NCBI GenBank assembly: GCA_027451785.1
Contig: DAIDIS010000224.1
Span: forward strand, 1-7,498
DNA length: 7,498 nucleotides
Reading direction: 5' to 3'
DNA from: Acidimicrobiales bacterium
GTDB lineage: Bacteria > Actinomycetota > Acidimicrobiia > Acidimicrobiales > JAKAVM01
A model generated the notes under the pieces. The model did not search any database, was not told the DNA's origin, and saw only the letters and a program-made list of their open reading frames with translations. The position numbers and the translations under genes are program-made. Positions 1 through 5,383 of the stretch are shown here, piece by piece (the stretch's first letter is position 1; every line of letters starts with the position of its first letter).

Positions 1-1
1 A

Positions 2-697
2 GATGCACGAGCCGCGATGTCTCAAATGACCAAAATGGCCGACGAGTATGGTCATTCCTCGTTTCGCTGGTGCTCGGCATTGTTCCGAGCTTGTGATGCA
101 ACCATTCGGTCAAGTTTCGCCGAGGCGGAGGAACTGATCGAAGAGGCCAGGGCCGTCGGCCCCGAAGGTCGCGATGACGTCAGCTCGACCTACTTGGTAC
201 AGCTATCGGCGCTTAGGTTCCAGCAGGGGAGGATCACCGAGATGATTCCCGTGCTGGAATTTTTTGCACAGATTGCGACAACGGTTCCTGCCTTCCGGGC
301 ATTGCTGTCGTCTGCGTATATTTCCATCGGCGAAAAGGACAAGGCTTCGGAACTAATTGAGTCGGCCTCCGAGGACAACTTTACGGAGCTACCACAAGAC
401 GATACTTGGTTGCTTTATGCCGCAGCCTTTGGACTGACTGCAGCCGGTCTTGGAATGGCAAGCGAAGCTAGGCATCTTTATGCTCTTCTTCTTCCTTACC
501 GGCATTTGTCGGTTGCCTACTCTGTCACTGTGTTCGGGTGTTTGGAGCACTATCTCGGCATAATGGCCAGCGCCTTTGCTTCGAAAGAGCTGGCCGAGGA
601 GCACCTGTCGGCAGCGATCGCAATCCACTCCTCGTGGGAGTCTCGCCATCTGACTTCGGCCAGCCGGAAGGCCCTGACGGAAGTGACCGGGAACTGA
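2..697 (+). CDS. C-terminal part of a TPR-containing regulatory protein (5' truncated)
   Basis: The frame is open to the left edge (codons for D-A-R-A-A precede the first ATG at 17), so this is the last 231 residues of a longer protein and the ATG at 17 is probably internal. The visible part is alpha-helical with small-residue patterns typical of tetratricopeptide-like repeats. The segment 'ARHLYALLLPYRHLSVAY' followed by 'YLGIMASAF', 'AEEHLSAAIAIH' and 'ASRKAL' closely resembles, from memory, the C-terminus of large actinobacterial ATPase regulators. In those proteins an AAA/NB-ARC-type ATPase, often fused to an adenylate-cyclase, BTAD or LuxR domain, is followed by a TPR sensor region. That assignment is family knowledge. 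The effector domain would lie upstream of the window, so the regulated process cannot be stated. No signal peptide or membrane segment is seen. It stops with TGA at 695-697, about 195 nt before the next gene on the same strand, and is probably its own unit. Confidence 0.7.
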   Translation, partial: DARAAMSQMTKMADEYGHSSFRWCSALFRACDATIRSSFAEAEELIEEARAVGPEGRDDVSSTYLVQLSALRFQQGRITEMIPVLEFFAQIATTVPAFRALLSSAYISIGEKDKASELIESASEDNFTELPQDDTWLLYAAAFGLTAAGLGMASEARHLYALLLPYRHLSVAYSVTVFGCLEHYLGIMASAFASKELAEEHLSAAIAIHSSWESRHLTSASRKALTEVTGN

Positions 698-716
698 ACT
701 GAACCATCCTCCGTAG

Positions 717-748
717 CGCTTGCCTTTGCCCTTGCCGGGCTTCAAGCG
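717..748 (+). terminator. possible terminator hairpin after the TPR gene
   Basis: Outer arms CGCTTG (717-722) and CAAGCG (743-748) are exact complements. An inner stem GCCC (728-731) / GGGC (737-740) has loop TTGCC, and an asymmetric internal loop (5 nt against 2) lies between the stems. It starts 20 nt after the stop codon, where a terminator would be expected, but no T-tract follows. It is a weak candidate. Confidence 0.3.
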
Positions 749-794
749 TGAGCAGTGTTCAGCTAATTACTTATTGCGTTGGGCGCTTTCTCAA

Positions 795-863
795 CGTTCC
801 TTCGGCAACTTGTTGTTAGAAGGTCAACGGACACTTGCGCGGGCGTGGAGACACCGCAGTCCG
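795..863 (+). promoter_or_regulatory. structured 5' leader of the beta-helix gene: two adjacent hairpins
   Basis: Hairpin 1 pairs CGTT-CCTTC (795-803) with GAAGG (819-823) and AACG (826-829), with a TC bulge. Hairpin 2 has a continuous right arm 852-863 (CAC-CGCA-GTCCG). It pairs with left segments CGGAC (828-832), TGCG (836-839) and GTG (845-847), leaving bulges of 3 and 5 nt on the left and a GAGA (GNRA-type) tetraloop at 848-851. The two hairpins share 828-829, so they cannot both be fully formed at their edges. The element ends 17 nt before the AGGAGG ribosome binding site of the gene at 893. I cannot match it to a known riboswitch class and see no convincing promoter upstream. Pairing was done by eye, and function is inference. 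Confidence 0.35.
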
Positions 864-892
864 TGTCGAGCAATTAAACGAGGAGGAAGCAA

Positions 893-2887
893 ATGGCACT
901 TCAACCGTTCCGACGCGTCGGGACCTATGCGGCGGGTTTACTTCTTGCGACCGGATTGGTGGGAGCCGGAAGCCTGGTTCCCCAAGCCGACGCCGGAGCA
1001 GCATCAACTACGGGCGGGACAACCTTATATGCCTATCCAACTGGAGGGTTTTCGTCTACGCCAACCAGCTGCCCGCAGATTTCAACAGCCGGTTCTCACT
1101 GTGACCTGACTCAAGCCCTGTCTCTGGCGACAGGAGCCGAAACGGTTGCGCTGGCCGTGGCAGGCGATGAAAGCAACTCCGCCACTTTCTATGTCGGCAA
1201 CTTCACGGTGAAAACGAGCATCACGATTCAGCCGGCAAGTGGCATTGTCAATCCCGTGATAGACGGGAACGACGCCGGTGCGGATAAAACCTGTCCTACT
1301 TCAAGTTGTAGCGGCTCGGTGTTTACGATCGGCAACGGAGCCACGGTGACAATCGACAATGTAACGATTCAAAATGGCGGAAACTCCGGTGGATACGGAG
1401 GAGCGATAAATGTAGGCGATGGGTACGGTAATACCGGCACCGTGACGGTCAACGGCTCGACATTCTCATCGGATAGTGCCTTTGGCGGCGGGGCAATCGC
1501 AAGCGGGATCCATGGGGGTAACGGCACCGTCCGTATAACCGGGACAGTCTTCAACGGCGATACCGCTTCGTACGGGGCAGCTATCGACAGTGCAGACTTC
1601 CAGGGAATCGGCTCCCTTTCGGTAAACACCACCTCGTTTATCAACAACCAAGCCGGTCGCGACGGTGGAGCCATCTACTCGGGCGGCAACTATGGCACTG
1701 GCGTTGTCGACTTGGCCTCATCTCTCTTCGATAACAATTACGCGGGGGCACTCGGGGGCGCCATTGATGACGGTGGAGGAGATATCGAAAATGGTGCCAA
1801 TTCAGGGTCGGCGGATATCCACGTCGGCACGTCCACCTTCACCGCAAACTCCGCAGAAGAGGGCGGTGCCATCGCCGACGGAGTCATAAACGCGCAAAGT
1901 CAGTGGGCCGGACATGGGTTGGTGAAGATACTGCGCTCAACCTTCGCAGGCAACACCGTGGTCAACCAGGCAGTTGGGGCGGATATCGCGAGTGGCGAAA
2001 ATGCATCAATCGGCATCGCCGGAAATCTTTTTGCCGACGGCTGCTACATCTCGCCTCAGACTCTTGCCGACTCCGGCTACAACGCCAGCGCCGACAATAC
2101 GTGCATTGCCCATGACCCACAGGATGCGCCGGGTCCGGGAGACATTGTAAATACTTCGGTGGGAACTCTCCTTGGGCAGCTTACGAACAATGGAGGCCCG
2201 GTCGAGACAATAATGCCGGAACCCGGAAACCCAGCGATTGGGTTGATTCCGATAGGTACGACGAGCATCAAGCTCAGGTCCGGTCCTGGCGCCCTCGGAT
2301 ATGTTTTGTGTCCGACCGGCTCCAGCACGGCTTGCACTGCAGGCGCCGTTCAGCCGACCCCGCCGAACGTTCCAAGCGTTTCCGGGCTCTCACCTAGCTC
2401 CGGACCTTCCGGTACCGTCGTCCAAGTCGCGGGTACGAACTTTACCGGTGCGACGAGCGTCGACTTCGGATCTACTCCGACGCTCTTCGGGGTGTCATCT
2501 ACCACCTTGATTTACGCCTTGGTACCTACCTGTACCGTCGGCAGTCCGATTGACGTTACTGTGACTGGACCCACTGGGATCTCGGCCACCAACTCGGGAG
2601 ACCTATTTACGTGCACGCAGCCGCCGCCGGTCCCCACCGTCACCTCCCTTAGCCAATCGTCCGGCCCTGCTGCCGGAGGGAACGTGATTGAAGTGTTCGG
2701 TTCGAACTTCACAGGAGCTACCGCAGTTCACTTCGGGAGCACTCCTACCTTCTACTCGGTAGCGTCGTCGACGGCTATGTATGTGATCGTTCCTCAGGGG
2801 TCGGCGGGAGCGACGGTAGACGTGACCGTGACAGGACCGGCGGGAACATCAACGCCGTCTGCGGGAGACAAGTTCACCTACGCCTAA
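893..2887 (+). CDS. secreted Pmp-like beta-helix protein with two C-terminal IPT/TIG domains
   Basis: This 664-aa extracytoplasmic protein starts at ATG 893 behind AGGAGG (881-886), with 6-nt spacing. Residues 1-34 look like a Sec signal peptide: basic FRRVG, then the hydrophobic run AAGLLLATGLVGAG, with likely cleavage after ADA. Residues about 100-380 form a right-handed parallel beta-helix of the pectate-lyase fold, with seven coils carrying GGAI-like turns. Residues 424-451 (LGQLTNNGGPVETIMPEPGNPAIG in full context) match the 'NNGG-x(n)-PGNPAIG' type closing region common after such helices in choice-of-anchor Q-like proteins. Two IPT/TIG immunoglobulin-like domains follow (about 492-574 and 581-663), each with NFTGAT-x-V-x-FGSTPT. 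Cysteines occur in spaced pairs (60/70, 134/139, 384/404, 473/481), which suits disulfides outside the cell. There is no LPxTG motif, C-terminal membrane helix or autotransporter barrel, so anchoring is unknown. It may be an adhesin-like or glycan-binding surface protein; I see no catalytic motif to support an enzyme. Confidence 0.85.
   Translation: MALQPFRRVGTYAAGLLLATGLVGAGSLVPQADAGAASTTGGTTLYAYPTGGFSSTPTSCPQISTAGSHCDLTQALSLATGAETVALAVAGDESNSATFYVGNFTVKTSITIQPASGIVNPVIDGNDAGADKTCPTSSCSGSVFTIGNGATVTIDNVTIQNGGNSGGYGGAINVGDGYGNTGTVTVNGSTFSSDSAFGGGAIASGIHGGNGTVRITGTVFNGDTASYGAAIDSADFQGIGSLSVNTTSFINNQAGRDGGAIYSGGNYGTGVVDLASSLFDNNYAGALGGAIDDGGGDIENGANSGSADIHVGTSTFTANSAEEGGAIADGVINAQSQWAGHGLVKILRSTFAGNTVVNQAVGADIASGENASIGIAGNLFADGCYISPQTLADSGYNASADNTCIAHDPQDAPGPGDIVNTSVGTLLGQLTNNGGPVETIMPEPGNPAIGLIPIGTTSIKLRSGPGALGYVLCPTGSSTACTAGAVQPTPPNVPSVSGLSPSSGPSGTVVQVAGTNFTGATSVDFGSTPTLFGVSSTTLIYALVPTCTVGSPIDVTVTGPTGISATNSGDLFTCTQPPPVPTVTSLSQSSGPAAGGNVIEVFGSNFTGATAVHFGSTPTFYSVASSTAMYVIVPQGSAGATVDVTVTGPAGTSTPSAGDKFTYA
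1361..1990 (+). repeat. seven Pmp-like beta-helix coils (GGAI/FxxN) within the secreted protein
   Basis: Residues 157-366 of the 893 gene carry GGAI-type turns in the forms GGAI, GGAI, GAAI, GGAI, GGAI, GGAI and GADI. Six of them follow an F-x-x-[DN/S]-like coil start (TFSSD, VFNGD, SFINN, LFDNN, TFTAN, TFAGN). Coil spacing is roughly 30-37 residues. This is the pattern of the repeats in chlamydial polymorphic outer membrane proteins and related beta-helices. Codon use differs between copies, so this is old protein-level repetition and not a recent DNA tandem duplication. Confidence 0.75.
2366..2884 (+). repeat. tandem pair of IPT/TIG domains
   Basis: Residues 492-574 and 581-664 of the same protein align along their length: V-x-x-LS-x-SSGP, NFTGAT-x-V-x-FGSTPT, and [IV]DVTVTGP-x-G. 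They are joined by a proline-rich CTQPPPVP linker. The first copy has Cys547 and Cys574, which the second lacks (it ends FTYA). At DNA level the copies differ at many synonymous sites, so the duplication is not recent. TIG domains usually act as beta-sandwich spacers or binding modules on secreted proteins. Confidence 0.8.
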
Positions 2888-2905
2888 GGACGCTTAGCAG
2901 TGTTA

Positions 2906-2939
2906 GCCGGCCATCGCATCTTCGGATGCGATGGCCGGC
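2906..2939 (+). terminator. perfect 15-bp hairpin with UUCG tetraloop, transcription end of the beta-helix gene
   Basis: GCCGGCCATCGCATC (2906-2920) and its exact reverse complement (2925-2939) flank TTCG, giving a C(UUCG)G cap that is exceptionally stable in RNA. It begins 18 nt after the TAA at 2885-2887. No T-run follows, which is common for terminator-like hairpins in actinobacteria. It could also act as a 3' mRNA stabiliser. Confidence 0.75.
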
Positions 2940-3041
2940 AATCGGTGGATGTGTCTGGATTTTGTAAGCTGCCATCGCGCGGAAGGCGCGCGGAGCTCAA
3001 TCGGTTTGGCGGATGAAAGGGTCCTTTTTGAATGAATGAGC

Positions 3042-3047
3042 TATACT
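3042..3047 (+). promoter_or_regulatory. -10 box (TATACT) of the helicase promoter
   Basis: TATACT matches the sigma-70-type -10 consensus TATAAT at five of six positions. It would place transcription start around 3053-3055, directly at the base of the leader structure. I find no good -35 hexamer at 16-18 nt; TTGAAT at 3028-3033 is too close. Confidence 0.5.
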
Positions 3048-3053
3048 GGGGCT

Positions 3054-3157
3054 AACACCGTCGGCAAGTGTCCGGCGGGAGCTGGTGATTTCGCACCGGT
3101 GTGGCCCACGAGACTTGCTTCTGGTCGGCCTTCTTCTCCTCGACCGACTGGAGTCTC
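3054..3157 (+). promoter_or_regulatory. candidate cis-regulatory leader RNA of the DEAD-box helicase
   Basis: This untranslated region of about 104 nt lies between the inferred start site and ATG 3158. Visible pairings are: ACACCG (3055-3060) with CGGTGT (3097-3102); CCGGC/GCTGG (3072-3076/3081-3085) closing a GGGA GNRA loop; GCAAGT (3064-3069) with ACTTGC (3113-3118), which would form a pseudoknot with the first helix; GAGACT (3110-3115) with AGTCTC (3152-3157), enclosing GGTCG/CGACC (3123-3127/3141-3145). The last hairpin ends at the nucleotide before the ATG and covers part of the GGAG at 3150-3153. The pseudoknot and the start-proximal hairpin both use 3113-3115, so they exclude each other, as in a translational switch. 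All pairings were found by eye, and 6-bp matches can arise by chance in 100 nt. I do not recognise a named RNA family. Confidence 0.45.
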
Positions 3158-4621
3158 ATGACTATAGATACCTCTACCTTGGCGCCCGCCGTCCGTTTTT
3201 CGGACCTCGGTGTTCCACCTGAACTTGTGGGCGCGCTCGAAAAGCGCGGCATCGACTTTCCCTTTCCAATCCAAGCTGCCACGTTGCCGGATTCCCTTGC
3301 AGGTAGGGACATATGCGGCAAAGCTCCGACCGGTTCGGGAAAGACATTGGCTTTCGGCCTTGCCATCTTGGCCCGGCTCGCATCCGCTCCGCGTGCAAAC
3401 CGTCGTGGCCGCCGTCACCCATCGGCGCTGGTACTCGTCCCGACTCGTGAGTTGGCAGCTCAGATCGAAGAGGTGATGGTCCCACTGGCTTCGGCCATTG
3501 GAGTCAGGATTGCATCCGTTTACGGAGGCGTCGGGTACGGCAAGCAGCTGTCGGAATTGAAGAACGGTGTCGACGTGCTCGTGGCCTGCCCTGGAAGGCT
3601 CACCGACCTGGTTGAACGCGGTTCGGTCAGGCTCTCACACGTCGAAGTTGTCGTGATCGACGAGGCTGACAGGATGGCCGACATGGGCTTCTTGCCGGTG
3701 GTTCGCCGTCTGCACGACTTGAGCAGCGAAACTCGTCAGACCCTCTTGTTCTCCGCAACCTTGGATGGCCCCGTCGACAAACTCATTCGCGATTGCCAGG
3801 AAAACCCCGTTCGGCATGTGGTGGTTTCGGATGAGGCTGACCAGGGGGACGTAACGCATCACTTTTGGCGGGTCGAGTCCCACGACCGGATCGACGTGAC
3901 CACACAAGTTGTAAGCGCAGGCGGACCGGCAGTCGTCTTCTGCCGAACCAAACACGGTGCGGACCGACTATCGGATCGCTTGTCCCGCTCGGGATTGGCA
4001 TCGGCTGCCATTCACGGGAATCGTAATCAGAGCCAACGCGAGCGAGCCCTGAAGGCATTTCGAGATGGGCGACTCGACGCACTGGTGGCAACGGACATTG
4101 CTGCACGAGGAATTCACGTTGATTCAGTCCCGCTTGTAGTTCATTTTGACCCACCTGCGGATGCGACCGATTACGTTCACCGCTCGGGCCGAACGGGTCG
4201 GGCCGGGGCAGACGGAACTGTTGTTTCGTTGATTGGCAGCGAGCAGGTTGCGGCAACAAAAAGAATGCAAAAGAGCCTCGGTCTTTCGAGCGGGGTGAGC
4301 GCTCCTGAGGTTTCTTCACTTCCGGAAAGCCCACCTGTGAGCCCGTCTACATTCACTCAGTCCCAGGGAAGCAGTAGACCGAAATCCGCAAGGCGTCCCG
4401 GAATGAAGCTGAAGACCACAGACGGAACCACCCCAAGGGCGAAGTCCACCGGTGGCTTCGGCGCACGGCCTAAGGCAGCAAAGGCCGCCAGGGGACCGGG
4501 AGCAAAGACTAAGCCGGCCGGCAGCTCCAGCGCGAGAGCCAATCGTTCTCGTGGTGAGTCGAGCGACCGTGCGGAACAGCCGGGCAACTCTTCGAGGCGC
4601 AGGCGTCGCTGGGCGAGCTGA
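3158..4621 (+). CDS. DEAD-box ATP-dependent RNA helicase (RhlE/CsdA-like) with basic C-terminal tail
   Basis: This cytoplasmic helicase unwinds or remodels RNA duplexes using ATP. It is 487 aa from ATG 3158, which I chose over the in-frame GTG at 3101 because the protein then begins 'MTIDTSTLAPAVRFSDLGV', as family members do, and GGAG (3150-3153) lies 4 nt upstream. All motifs are present: Q motif with Phe14 and GIDFPFPIQ (31-39), Walker A APTGSGKT (56-63), PTRELA (95-100), GG (123-124), CPGR in place of the usual TPGR (144-147), DEAD (168-171), SAT (199-201), VVFCRTK (259-265), ATDIAARG (311-318) and HRSGRTGRAG (341-350). Residues from about 372 form a disordered Lys/Arg/Ser/Pro/Gly-rich tail ending RRRRRWAS, typical of accessory RNA-binding tails. 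Family roles are ribosome assembly, RNA decay and cold adaptation; which applies here cannot be read from the sequence. It is transcribed alone and convergent with the next gene. Confidence 0.95.
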   Translation: MTIDTSTLAPAVRFSDLGVPPELVGALEKRGIDFPFPIQAATLPDSLAGRDICGKAPTGSGKTLAFGLAILARLASAPRANRRGRRHPSALVLVPTRELAAQIEEVMVPLASAIGVRIASVYGGVGYGKQLSELKNGVDVLVACPGRLTDLVERGSVRLSHVEVVVIDEADRMADMGFLPVVRRLHDLSSETRQTLLFSATLDGPVDKLIRDCQENPVRHVVVSDEADQGDVTHHFWRVESHDRIDVTTQVVSAGGPAVVFCRTKHGADRLSDRLSRSGLASAAIHGNRNQSQRERALKAFRDGRLDALVATDIAARGIHVDSVPLVVHFDPPADATDYVHRSGRTGRAGADGTVVSLIGSEQVAATKRMQKSLGLSSGVSAPEVSSLPESPPVSPSTFTQSQGSSRPKSARRPGMKLKTTDGTTPRAKSTGGFGARPKAAKAARGPGAKTKPAGSSSARANRSRGESSDRAEQPGNSSRRRRRWAS

Positions 4622-4653
4622 TTGCGCCGGGCTGGGCTGGCCTGTGGGGCTGG

Positions 4654-4678
4654 GATCTTCCGCTTAGAGCGGAAGATC
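4654..4678. terminator. shared bidirectional terminator between helicase and acyltransferase
   Basis: GATCTTCCGC (4654-4663) and GCGGAAGATC (4669-4678) are a perfect 10-bp inverted repeat around TTAGA; an eleventh T-A pair leaves a 3-nt loop. It lies 33 nt after the helicase stop. The minus-strand acyltransferase stop (TAA, plus-strand TTA at 4664-4666) sits in the loop, so one arm is coding for the minus gene. Only a TT follows on the plus strand and no clear T-tract on the minus, so efficiency is uncertain. Confidence 0.65.
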
Positions 4679-5188
4679 TTGGTGCTCGGGACGAATTGAA
4701 CCGTCGTACAGGACGTTGTCGGGAATATTCTCGTTCACCACTGTTCCCGCGCTTATGACGACGCCGGAGCCGATGGTCACGCCGGGCAGAACAACTACGT
4801 TGGACCCCAACCACGATCCGTCTCCGATTTGAACCGGCTTGATGTCCATGGGTCCTCCCCGTTGCTCCGGGGGGCCTATGACGTGGGTGATGGTGATTAT
4901 CGAGACGCTTCTGCCGAACCCGACCCTGTCGCCGATCTGAATGCCACCTTCACCTTGAAGAACGCAACCGTTATTGATGTAGCAATCCCGGCCGATTGAA
5001 ATCTTCTCCGGGCTCGATACCTGAAGGCCGGCGGCAAGGGTGGTGGACTCGCCCACAGTCGCCCCTCTGGCTCTCATCAGCCTCGGCCTTGCCTCCTCCG
5101 GGAGTACGTTCGACTGGATAAGAGCGTCTGACGTACCGGCGAGCAACGCCCGCCAAATAGACGGCCGGAATACCGACTTCAGCTTCAT
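4664..5188 (-). CDS. left-handed beta-helix acyltransferase (maltose/NodL/serine acetyltransferase-like superfamily)
   Basis: This 174-aa protein of the hexapeptide-repeat transferase superfamily moves an acyl group, usually acetyl from acetyl-CoA, to a hydroxyl or amino group of a sugar, polysaccharide or small molecule. Isoleucine/valine-rich hexapeptide steps run through residues 45-155: VSSPEKISIGRDCYINNGC, IQIGDRVGFGRSVSI, then VQIGDGSWLGSNVVVLPGV, VTIGSGVVISAGTVV. Between them is a loop with ITITH (98-102); His102 aligns with the catalytic His of maltose-acetyltransferase-like enzymes. The 'G-x-W-L-G' at 124-128 is the usual acyl-CoA/acceptor site turn. No membrane segment is visible, so it is cytoplasmic. 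The start is fixed because an in-frame TGA lies five codons upstream of ATG 5188, but no Shine-Dalgarno is visible. The acceptor is unknown. It lies alone, convergent with the helicase and divergent from the secreted protein at 5384. Confidence 0.85.
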   Translation of the reverse strand: MKLKSVFRPSIWRALLAGTSDALIQSNVLPEEARPRLMRARGATVGESTTLAAGLQVSSPEKISIGRDCYINNGCVLQGEGGIQIGDRVGFGRSVSIITITHVIGPPEQRGGPMDIKPVQIGDGSWLGSNVVVLPGVTIGSGVVISAGTVVNENIPDNVLYDGSIRPEHQDLPL

Positions 5189-5194
5189 TATTCG

Positions 5195-5200
5195 AAGATA
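5195..5200 (-). promoter_or_regulatory. possible -10 box close to the acyltransferase start (leaderless transcript?)
   Basis: On the minus strand TATCTT (plus-strand AAGATA, 5195-5200) ends 6 nt before the ATG. Transcription would then begin at or next to the start codon, which would fit the absence of a Shine-Dalgarno. There is no good -35 at normal spacing; TTGGAC lies about 20 nt upstream. Leaderless genes are frequent in actinobacteria, but the box itself is weak. Confidence 0.3.
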
Positions 5201-5308
5201 GCATCAGGTTCCACATTGCCGTCCAATTTCTGGAAGTTGGATGGATGCTTCAGTGTCTTAGCCGTACCCGCAATCGAAGTAATCACCGATCGATTTAGAG
5301 CTGAATTA

Positions 5309-5320
5309 CCCAATATTGGG
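5309..5320. promoter_or_regulatory. perfect 12-bp palindrome in the divergent intergenic region (possible operator)
   Basis: CCCAATATTGGG is an exact palindrome near the middle of the 195-nt gap between the acyltransferase (minus) and the secreted YHYH protein (plus). It is placed where a regulator could affect both promoters. TATCCT (5333-5338) just downstream could be a -10 for the plus gene, but no matching -35 is clear. The regulator is unknown. The rest of the gap shows no ORF or RNA gene that I can support. Confidence 0.3.
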
Positions 5321-5368
5321 AACGTTGCTATGTATCCTGGGCAGACGTAAGCAGATCCCATAATTGCC

Positions 5369-5374
5369 GGGAGG
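5369..5374 (+). promoter_or_regulatory. ribosome binding site that supports the TTG start at 5384
   Basis: GGGAGG lies 9 nt before TTG 5384. The first in-frame ATG (5414, Met11) falls in the middle of the signal peptide and would remove its basic N-region MRRKR, so the TTG is preferred. Confidence 0.7.
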
Positions 5375-5383
5375 AACGGGACG

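Noticed and set aside
389..745. 118-aa minus-strand frame opposite the TPR gene
   Set aside because: It has no domain and no start signal, and the opposite strand encodes a recognisable helical protein.
720..1109. 129-aa plus-strand open frame spanning the gap before the beta-helix gene
   Set aside because: It overlaps the well-supported start at 893 in another frame, is Arg/Pro-rich and has no ribosome site; the gap is better read as leader RNA.
2976..2990. CGCGC/GCGCG mini-hairpin upstream of the helicase promoter
   Set aside because: A 5-bp GC stem in GC-rich DNA is expected by chance and has no positional meaning.
3054..3157. Assignment of the helicase leader to a known riboswitch (cobalamin, c-di-GMP, TPP were considered)
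   Set aside because: None of their conserved core motifs can be seen; only generic helices are present, so no family name is given.
3783..4334. 183-aa open frame on the minus strand inside the helicase gene
   Set aside because: It lies wholly opposite a gene with all DEAD-box motifs. Its product is rich in Pro/Arg/Gln with no recognisable domain, as expected for an antisense shadow.
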